Of a DNA stretch of 5,055 bases, positions 1 to 5,055 are shown piece by piece. Under the pieces are notes generated by a model. The model was not told the origin of the DNA and made no database searches. It saw only the letters and a program-made list of their open reading frames with translations. The translations under genes and the position numbers were made by a program. This stretch comes from Acidobacteriota bacterium (GTDB taxonomy: Bacteria; Acidobacteriota; Terriglobia; Acidoferrales; UBA7541): assembly GCA_019239815.1 (NCBI GenBank), contig JAFAZL010000918.1:1-5055 (forward strand), read 5' to 3'. How positions within the stretch are numbered: position 1 is the stretch's first letter; the number at the start of each line of letters is the position of its first letter.

Positions 1-3000
1 ATCGTGAACCAGGAAGCTCGAATCGATTTTACCCTCAGCATTCCATCGGTCGAAGGCTATGCAAACGTCAACGCCGAAGCGCCCATGGTCAGCACTTCAA
101 CCACCGACATCTCCGGCCTCGTCGCCCAGCAAGCCATCAAGAATCTCCCGCTCAACGGCCGCAGCTACGATCTCCTCCTCACCCTAAATCCCGGGATCGT
201 CAATTTCACGTCGCAAAAAACCGGAGGCACCGGCATCTCCAACTCCACGACCGCCAACAATTTCTCCGTCAACGGCAATCGTCCGCAGCAGAATCTCTTC
301 CTTCTCAATGGTGTCGAGTTCACCGGTGCCGCCGAAAACAACATGACTCCCGGTGGAGCCGGCGGCCAACTCCTCGGCGTCGACGCCACACGCGAATTGA
401 ACGTCCAGCGCGACAACTACAGCGCCGAATTCGGTAAACACCCTGGCGGACAAGTCATCATCGCTACACAATCCGGTTCGAACGACTTCCACGGCTCAGT
501 CTACGAATTTCTGCGCAACAACGCGCTCGACGCACCAAACTTCTTTGACGAGGGTTCCGCTCCGCCATTCCAGCGCAATCAATTCGGCGTCTCCGCCGGC
601 GGCCCAGTTCGCCAAGACAACACCTTCATCTTCGGCAACTACGAAGGCTTCCGCCAAAATCTCCACCAAACTTCTGCCGCCTTCGTTCCCGACGCGGCCT
701 CTCGCGCCTCTGCCCTGTTAAGCGTCCAGCCGTTCCTCAACCTGTGGCCCGTCGCTCCCGCCGGCGCCCCCGACTTCAACGGCATCGCTGAAGTTTTCAG
801 CAGCCCACTCCAAACCATCCGCGAAGATTTCGGCACGCTTCGCCTCGATCACATTTTCTCGCAGCGCGATTCGCTCGCCGGCGTCTACACGACCGATGAC
901 GGCAACGACTTCACGGCCACTCCCGCCAACCCATACAGCACCGACATCCTCACTCTCCGAGAGCAAGTCTTCAGCCTCGAAGAAACCCACATCTTCTCGC
1001 CCAACCTTCTCAACACCGCGCGCTTCGGCTATTCGCGCGCCGGCTACTTCTTCTCGGGCGAGCCAACTCCAGGCACTCCCGCCACAACTGTTCCCGGATT
1101 CCTCGCAGGACTTCCCGTCGGCGCCGCCGTCGTCGGTGGCAGCGCCGCTTCGAACCCACAAGCCAGCATTGGCCTCGCCGGCAGCAACAACGGCAGCAAT
1201 CTCAGCATCGCCCGCAACATTTATACGTATGAAGATCGGGTCACGCTCACCCGCGGCCGCCATCAATTGAGTTTCGGCGCCTGGCTCCAGCAATTCCAGT
1301 CCAATGAAAACATCGCGCTCAGCCAATACGGACAAGCCACGTTCACCAGCCTCGCGCAATTCCTGAGCGGCACAGTCGGCACATTTCTCTTCAATCCAAC
1401 GCCCACGCCCCTCAACTGGCGCTCCTACTTCGCCGCGTTTTACGCCGAGGACGTGATCCGCGTGCGTCGCAGTCTCACCGTATCACTAGGCTATCGCCAC
1501 GAATATTCCAACGGATGGAACGAAGCACACAACCGCGCCTCGAACTACACTTTCACCAACGGCATCATCGACACCGCCCCGCACATCGGAGGCAATCTCT
1601 TCACCACCAATAACGCGACCGTTCTCCCGCAACCTCGCATCGGTCTCGCGTGGAGCCCCGGCATCTCCATCCTCGGCAACACCGTCGTCCGCGCCGGCTT
1701 CGGTATGTATAACGATTTGCAAGACGCGCTCGGCTACCGCGCCGATCAAAACCCGCCGTTCAATCCGGTCTACAGCGTTCCTTCTGTTCCCGTCGCGAAT
1801 TTTCCAATCAATCCGGCCGCTGCCATTCCGACGACGGCGAAGCTCGTCCCCGGCGGCGTTCAGCCCAACATGCAAACGCCGACCCTCATCTCCTGGACTC
1901 TGAAGGTCGAACACGAAATCACACCCAACACGAGCATCTCCGTCGGCTACGTCGGCTCGCACGGCTACCACGAACTGGTCGGCGTAGACGCCAACGAAGC
2001 TCCCGCCGTTATCTGTCCTGCGTCTCCGTGCCCGACGGTTTTCCCAACTTGGAACCCGGCGTTACCAACGAGTGCCACCAACGATCCCAATCTCGGTTTC
2101 CTTATCGGCTCGCCGTTAGCAGGCGCTCCGGTTCCCGCGGGTACCTTCTACACTCCGGTAGGCACGAAGAAAGCGAACCCCGCCATCGCAAACACCTGGA
2201 CTTGGTTTTCCGAAGGCGTCAGCTCTTACAATGCCCTGCAAGTGGATGTTCGCCGCCAATTCAGCCACGGCCTAACCCTCCGCGGCTCATATACCTTCTC
2301 CAAAGCCCTCGACGACGGCGACTCGCTCAACCAGACCACTGCAAACAACGCCCCCGGCCTCGTTTCGAATCCACTCAACCTCTCCGCCGACAAAGGACTC
2401 GCCACCTTCGACGTCCGCAACATCGGCGTCGTCAATCTCCTATACGAACTGCCTTTTGGCCGCGGCCGCCAATTCGGCAGCGGCTACGAAGGCTGGACCG
2501 GCAGCCTCATCGGGGGCTGGGCGATTTCGAGCGTCATCACCGCCCAGTCCGGCTTCCCGATAACTCCCCAACTTAGCTATAACCCAAGCAACTCCGGCGA
2601 CACTCGCAATCCCGTCCGCCCGTTCCTCAATCCCGATTTCACCGGCAGTGTGATCACGGGTAACCCGACGCGGTGGTTCAATCCGGCCGCCTTCATCGCC
2701 TCGCCCTCAACCAGCGGCTTCGCCGGCAACCTCGGCCGTGACACTTATATTGGTCCCGGACTCGCCACTTGGGACTTCAGTGTCCTCAAAGATACAAAGC
2801 TCCGTGAACAACTCGCGCTCCAGTTCCGCGCCGAGATCTTCAACCTGCTCGACCGCGCTAACTTCAACACGCCCAACCTGATAACCTTCACCCCACCCAC
2901 CACAAAAAACCCAACCGGCGTCTCGGGTACCGCAGGCGCCATCACCTCTACCGCCACGAGCAGCCGCCAGGTCCAGTTCGGCCTAAAACTCCTCTGGTGA
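1..3000 (+). CDS. Oar-like TonB-dependent outer-membrane receptor, 5'-truncated by the window
   Basis: Outer-membrane beta-barrel protein expected to import a ligand using TonB energy; the substrate cannot be told from the sequence. The reading frame is open from base 1. The GTG at 4 is probably an internal Val: the first residues (NQEARIDFTLSI) resemble the end of the carboxypeptidase-regulatory-like domain that precedes the plug in this family, and there is no signal peptide. Counting the GTG as residue 1, the plug covers about 20-160: LPLNGR 48-53, FSVNGNRPQQ 87-96, LFLLNGVEF 98-106, NVQRDNYSAEFGKHPGGQV 133-151. The barrel follows, with GSVYEFLRNNALDAPNFF 164-181, FGVSAGGPV 194-202, NALQVDVRRQFSHGLTLRGS 743-762, YTFSKALDDGD 763-773 and FRAEIFNLLDRANFN 941-955. 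It ends in QVQFGLKLLW, a classic terminal beta-signal with a C-terminal aromatic residue. The 998 residues seen fit a full protein of about 1,100. The family call is very secure; ligand and gene name are unknown. Confidence 0.93.
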   Translation: MVNQEARIDFTLSIPSVEGYANVNAEAPMVSTSTTDISGLVAQQAIKNLPLNGRSYDLLLTLNPGIVNFTSQKTGGTGISNSTTANNFSVNGNRPQQNLFLLNGVEFTGAAENNMTPGGAGGQLLGVDATRELNVQRDNYSAEFGKHPGGQVIIATQSGSNDFHGSVYEFLRNNALDAPNFFDEGSAPPFQRNQFGVSAGGPVRQDNTFIFGNYEGFRQNLHQTSAAFVPDAASRASALLSVQPFLNLWPVAPAGAPDFNGIAEVFSSPLQTIREDFGTLRLDHIFSQRDSLAGVYTTDDGNDFTATPANPYSTDILTLREQVFSLEETHIFSPNLLNTARFGYSRAGYFFSGEPTPGTPATTVPGFLAGLPVGAAVVGGSAASNPQASIGLAGSNNGSNLSIARNIYTYEDRVTLTRGRHQLSFGAWLQQFQSNENIALSQYGQATFTSLAQFLSGTVGTFLFNPTPTPLNWRSYFAAFYAEDVIRVRRSLTVSLGYRHEYSNGWNEAHNRASNYTFTNGIIDTAPHIGGNLFTTNNATVLPQPRIGLAWSPGISILGNTVVRAGFGMYNDLQDALGYRADQNPPFNPVYSVPSVPVANFPINPAAAIPTTAKLVPGGVQPNMQTPTLISWTLKVEHEITPNTSISVGYVGSHGYHELVGVDANEAPAVICPASPCPTVFPTWNPALPTSATNDPNLGFLIGSPLAGAPVPAGTFYTPVGTKKANPAIANTWTWFSEGVSSYNALQVDVRRQFSHGLTLRGSYTFSKALDDGDSLNQTTANNAPGLVSNPLNLSADKGLATFDVRNIGVVNLLYELPFGRGRQFGSGYEGWTGSLIGGWAISSVITAQSGFPITPQLSYNPSNSGDTRNPVRPFLNPDFTGSVITGNPTRWFNPAAFIASPSTSGFAGNLGRDTYIGPGLATWDFSVLKDTKLREQLALQFRAEIFNLLDRANFNTPNLITFTPPTTKNPTGVSGTAGAITSTATSSRQVQFGLKLLW

Positions 3001-3049
3001 ATAGCTTTTCCGCGGCTAACCTAGCAGACCGCGACGTACCGGACGACAT

Positions 3050-3074
3050 ATGGGCGCAGCATTGCCGCGCCCAT
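3050..3074 (+). terminator. Hairpin after the receptor gene, possible terminator without a T-tract
   Basis: Perfect 8-bp inverted repeat, ATGGGCGC (3050-3057) and GCGCCCAT (3067-3074), with a 9-nt loop; a G-U pair can extend it by one. It starts 49 nt after the receptor stop codon and is mostly G-C, so the RNA hairpin should be stable. No run of T follows on either strand, so it does not meet the usual definition of an intrinsic terminator. It could protect the 3' end of the receptor mRNA or help Rho-dependent termination. A weaker bulged hairpin lies closer to the stop at 3011-3033 (CGCG-GCTA / TAGC-AGAC-CGCG). Confidence 0.35.
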
Positions 3075-3142
3075 GACCACAGGTTGTCCGCAGTGAGCAA
3101 CGCCTAATCCACTCTCGTCAAACAACTTACCTACCTCTCCAA

Positions 3143-3195
3143 CTGTCAACGTATCCCCGACGGTTTGTAACACTCCTGTAACACGACTGCGCCAC
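3143..3195 (+). promoter_or_regulatory. Putative Pho box array (PhoB-type direct repeats) upstream of pstS
   Basis: Half-sites lie on an 11-bp register: CTGTCAA at 3143-3149, a degenerate slot at 3154-3160, TTGTAAC at 3165-3171, CTGTAAC at 3176-3182 and a weaker CTGCGCC at 3187-3193. The two central copies share an identical 8-mer, TGTAACAC. A known PhoB box consists of 7-bp repeats (CTGTCAT-like) separated by 4 bp, so the unit is 11 bp; spacing and core both match here. The array ends about 70 bp before the pstS start, a sensible distance for an activator of this operon. I see no convincing -10 hexamer downstream, so the transcription start is undefined. The inference is activation under phosphate limitation. 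Confidence 0.6.
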
Positions 3196-3234
3196 ACTCC
3201 CCAAACGCTCTTCAGGTCAAACACTCAGCTCAAC

Positions 3235-3248
3235 TGCACCCCGGTGCA
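3235..3248. repeat. Short perfect inverted repeat in the pstS leader
   Basis: TGCACC (3235-3240) and GGTGCA (3243-3248) are separated by CC. As RNA this would fold as a 5-bp stem with a 4-nt loop; as DNA it is a 14-bp near-palindrome. It ends 5 nt before the GGAG ribosome binding site of pstS. It could be a small 5' hairpin or an operator; chance is also possible at this size. Confidence 0.35.
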
Positions 3249-3253
3249 TTGAT

Positions 3254-3258
3254 GGAGA
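3254..3258 (+). promoter_or_regulatory. Ribosome binding site that sets the pstS start
   Basis: GGAGA at 3254-3258 lies 8 nt before the ATG at 3267, near-ideal spacing. The in-frame TTG at 3249 and ATG at 3252 lie just before or overlap this motif and have no purine-rich sequence upstream. The ATG at 3267 is therefore the better start; it also gives a standard signal peptide beginning MLRK. Confidence 0.7.
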
Positions 3259-3266
3259 AAAATCGA

Positions 3267-4295
3267 ATGCTTCGAAAGCTTTCCGCTCTTCTTGTCGTCG
3301 TCCTCGCCACGGCAGTCTCCCTCTATTCGCAGGGCAATCTGCTCATTAACGGCGCCGGCGCCTCGTTCCCGTATCCAGTCTATTCGAAATGGTTCGACGA
3401 GTACCACAAAGCTCACGGTAACGCTCAGATTAACTACCAGTCGGTTGGTTCCGGCGCAGGCATCAAGCAGGTTACGGAAGGCACCGTCGATTTCGGAGCT
3501 TCTGACGGCCCCATGAACGACGATCAGATGAAGGCATATCAGGACAAACACGGCTCACCGATTCTCCATTTCCCAACTGTTCTCGGCGCCGCCGTTCCCA
3601 CCTATAACATCCCCGGAGTTTCCAACACGCTCAACTTCACCCCGGAAGCTCTAGCCGGAATCTTTCTGGGTCGCGTCACCAAGTGGAACGATCCTCTGAT
3701 TGCCAGCGCAAACAAGGGCGTTAGCCTTCCAGCCAAGGACATCGTTGTGGTGCACCGTTCCGACGGCAGCGGCACCACCTATATCTGGACCGATTACCTC
3801 TCCAAGGTCAGCGACGACTGGAAGAACAAAGTCGGCAAGGGTACGTCAATCAACTGGCCCGTAGGCCTCGGCGGTAAGGGAAGCGAAGGTGTCACCGGTC
3901 TCGTCAAGCAGACCCCGAACTCGATTGCGTACGTCGAACTGACCTATGCCGTCCAGAACAACATCGCTTACGGCACCGTTAAGAACTCCGCCGGCTCTTT
4001 CGTGAAGGCCGATCTGGCCAGCGTCAGCGCCGCCGCAGCGGGCATCAAGGACATGCCGGCCGATTTTCGCGTCTCGATCACCAATGGCGCTGGCAAGAAT
4101 GCCTATCCAATTTCGAGCTTCACGTGGCTGCTCATCCCGAGTAAGTTCTCCGATGCCGCCAAGGGCACCGCGATGAAGGACTTCCTCAAATGGGCCCTCA
4201 CCGACGGCCAGGGCCTCGTCGAAGCGCTTTCATACGCCAAGCTCCCCAAGGACGTTGTTGCAAAGGAGCTCAAGGCGATCGGAACGATTCAATAA
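3267..4295 (+). CDS. pstS: PstS, periplasmic phosphate-binding protein of the phosphate ABC transporter
   Basis: Captures inorganic phosphate in the periplasm and delivers it to the PstCA permease, driven by the PstB ATPase. The 342-residue product has a signal peptide: basic MLRK, hydrophobic core about 5-19, likely cleavage near 20-23. There is no lipobox cysteine, so it should be a soluble periplasmic protein, not a lipoprotein. All hallmark phosphate contacts of the family are visible: GAGASFP 29-35 (first loop, Ser-Phe), GSGAG 61-65, the Asp of FGASD at 80 that accepts a phosphate hydrogen bond, and RSDGSGTT 164-171 with the binding Arg and Ser-Gly-Thr. FLGRVTKWNDP 133-143 and NSIAYVEL 218-225 are further PstS signatures. 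Length is normal for the family (about 320-350). The start was chosen from the GGAGA site; starting at 3249 or 3252 would add five or six residues. It is the first gene of a pst operon, with PhoB-like repeats upstream and pstC 61 bp downstream. Confidence 0.96.
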   Translation: MLRKLSALLVVVLATAVSLYSQGNLLINGAGASFPYPVYSKWFDEYHKAHGNAQINYQSVGSGAGIKQVTEGTVDFGASDGPMNDDQMKAYQDKHGSPILHFPTVLGAAVPTYNIPGVSNTLNFTPEALAGIFLGRVTKWNDPLIASANKGVSLPAKDIVVVHRSDGSGTTYIWTDYLSKVSDDWKNKVGKGTSINWPVGLGGKGSEGVTGLVKQTPNSIAYVELTYAVQNNIAYGTVKNSAGSFVKADLASVSAAAAGIKDMPADFRVSITNGAGKNAYPISSFTWLLIPSKFSDAAKGTAMKDFLKWALTDGQGLVEALSYAKLPKDVVAKELKAIGTIQ

Positions 4296-4298
4296 TTC

Positions 4299-4347
4299 CG
4301 GATCGAGCTTCAGGCTCTCTCTCTTAAAGGAGCGCAAGCTCGATCCG
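4299..4347 (+). other. Strong stem-loop between pstS and pstC
   Basis: CGGATCGAGCTT (4299-4310) and AAGCTCGATCCG (4336-4347) are perfect 12-bp complements around a 25-nt loop. Inside the loop a further 5-bp helix is possible: GCTCT 4314-4318 with GGAGC 4329-4333, ending in a U-G pair. The element starts 3 nt after the pstS stop. It has no following T-tract, so a simple intrinsic terminator is unlikely. Intercistronic hairpins after binding-protein genes in ABC operons (for example malE-malF) are known to protect the upstream mRNA and lower downstream expression; that role is inferred here. The loop carries AAAGGAG (4326-4332), a strong Shine-Dalgarno-like sequence without a start codon at normal distance. 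Confidence 0.75.
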
Positions 4348-4356
4348 CTAAAGGCA

Positions 4357-5055
4357 ATGGCTGCAACTACTACTACCGTTCACAGCGCGGGCCCGGTCTC
4401 GGGCTCGCGCTCGTTTTTGGATCGCCTCCGCGACGGCGACGAAATAGCTCGTTTGGTGACGTTTGTCTTCGCCGCCGCGGTCGTGCTCATCACTCTTCTG
4501 CTCGTCTTCGAACTCTGGACCGGGTCAGCCCTCTCCCGCCACAAGTTCGGCCTTAATTTCTTCTTCACCAGAGTTTGGGATCCTAACTCCGGCGACTTCG
4601 GCGCGCTTCCTTTCATCTACGGCACACTCGTCACCGCCGCCGTATCGCTGATCATCGCCGTGCCTCTCGGCATCGGCGCCGCAATCTTTCTCGCTGAACT
4701 CGCTCCCGCACGCGTCTCCGACACTCTCCAATTCTTCATCGATCTTCTCGCCGCCGTCCCCAGCGTGATCTATGGCCTCCTCGGTGTCTTCATCGTGATC
4801 CCACTGATGCGCGAATACGTTCAGCCCGCGCTGAACAATACGCTCGGCTTCCTTCCGTTCTTTTCCGGCCCCGCGTACGGCATCGGCTTCCTGACGGCAG
4901 GCATCGTCCTCGCCATCATGGTGATTCCGTACATCATTTCGGTCTCGCGTGAAGTATTGCTCTCGGTCCCGCGCGATCAGCGCGAAGCCGCGCTTGCTCT
5001 CGGTTCCACGCGCTGGGAATCGACCTGGAAAGTTGTCGTCCCCTTTGCCCGCATC
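4357..5055 (+). CDS. pstC: PstC, phosphate ABC transporter permease subunit, 3'-truncated by the window
   Basis: Inner-membrane subunit that pairs with PstA to form the phosphate channel and docks on PstB. The frame stays open to the last base, giving the first 233 residues of an expected 310-330. A cytoplasmic Thr/Ser-rich head of about 30 residues (TTTT at 4-7) precedes TM1 at about 33-52. A periplasmic segment with GLNFFFTRVWDPNSGDFGAL (65-84) is typical of PstC. Further membrane helices lie near 86-113, 127-150 and 172-194. FIDLLAAVPSVIYGLLGVF (127-145) is a strong PstC signature. The EAA loop that contacts the ATPase begins at 209 (REAALALGSTRWESTWKVVV) and continues to PFARI at the edge. 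ATG 4357 is the only plausible start: no ATG, GTG or TTG codon lies in frame between the pstS stop and it. The best nearby ribosome site, AAAGG 4350-4354, is unusually close (2 nt). It is probably co-transcribed with pstS across the hairpin. Confidence 0.94.
   Translation, partial: MAATTTTVHSAGPVSGSRSFLDRLRDGDEIARLVTFVFAAAVVLITLLLVFELWTGSALSRHKFGLNFFFTRVWDPNSGDFGALPFIYGTLVTAAVSLIIAVPLGIGAAIFLAELAPARVSDTLQFFIDLLAAVPSVIYGLLGVFIVIPLMREYVQPALNNTLGFLPFFSGPAYGIGFLTAGIVLAIMVIPYIISVSREVLLSVPRDQREAALALGSTRWESTWKVVVPFARI

Noticed and set aside
718..1359. 213-codon open frame on the minus strand
   Set aside because: Lies wholly inside the receptor gene. It is rich in Ala, Glu, Gly and Val as expected from the antisense of C-ending codons in GC-rich DNA, and matches no domain I recognise.
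1486..1971. 161-codon open frame on the minus strand
   Set aside because: Antisense shadow of conserved receptor sequence, rich in Arg, Asp, Gly and Val, with no recognisable domain.
2028..2576. 182-codon open frame on the plus strand in another phase
   Set aside because: Composition is dominated by Arg, Pro, Ser and Gln, typical of a frame-shifted reading of GC-rich coding DNA; the receptor frame is clearly the real one.
3011..3033. Bulged hairpin right after the receptor stop
   Set aside because: Two 4-bp helices split by a 4-nt bulge with no T-tract; too weak to list separately, so mentioned only with the stronger hairpin at 3050-3074.
3021..3224. Small minus-strand open frame filling the gap before pstS
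   Set aside because: It overlaps the hairpin and the Pho-like array and encodes no recognisable protein. Its proposed start is at the pstS promoter side with no convincing ribosome site, so the regulatory reading explains the region better.
3225..3551. 108-codon minus-strand open frame
   Set aside because: Mostly antisense to the PstS signal peptide and first phosphate-binding loops; a shadow of a confident gene.
4366..4377. ACT trinucleotide repeat at the pstC start as a possible phase-variation tract
   Set aside because: Only three perfect units plus ACC, and changes by three bases would not shift the frame; it simply encodes four threonines.
1..5055. CRISPR array, tRNA/rRNA, insertion sequence or defence system
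   Set aside because: No regularly spaced repeats, no tRNA-like cloverleaf, no transposase or terminal inverted repeats, and the three genes are all ordinary transport proteins.

Overview
The window looks like ordinary chromosome from an acidobacterium, probably class Terriglobia. Three things point there. The first gene is a very large Oar-like TonB-dependent receptor of the kind that is hugely expanded in that group, with LPLNGR, FSVNGNRPQQNLFLLNG and NVQRDNYSAEFG-type plug motifs. The DNA is GC-rich with strongly C-biased third positions. The envelope is clearly diderm: an outer-membrane barrel, a periplasmic binding protein and an inner-membrane permease. The lineage is inferred from protein style, not from any marker gene.

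Layout: all genes are on the + strand. Positions 1-3000 hold the plug end and whole barrel of the receptor; its N-terminus lies before the window. Positions 3001-3266 are non-coding. They contain a hairpin without a T-tract (3050-3074), an array of PhoB-like half-sites on an 11-bp period (3143-3195), and a small perfect palindrome (3235-3248) just before the next ribosome binding site. Positions 3267-4295 encode PstS, the periplasmic phosphate-binding protein. Positions 4296-4356 are a 61-bp gap almost filled by a strong 12-bp-stem hairpin. Positions 4357-5055 encode the first 233 residues of PstC, a phosphate permease subunit, cut off by the window end just after its EAA loop.

Together pstS and pstC are the start of a high-affinity phosphate ABC transport operon; pstA, pstB and possibly phoU would be expected beyond the end. 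The 11-bp direct repeats upstream suggest control by a PhoB-type response regulator under phosphate starvation. The hairpin between pstS and pstC is well placed to let the cell make much more binding protein than permease. The receptor may simply be a neighbour; nothing in the sequence ties it to phosphate.

I found no previously undescribed system. The items most worth checking are regulatory: the Pho-box array, the pstS-pstC hairpin with a strong Shine-Dalgarno-like sequence caught inside it, and the odd initiation region of pstC.
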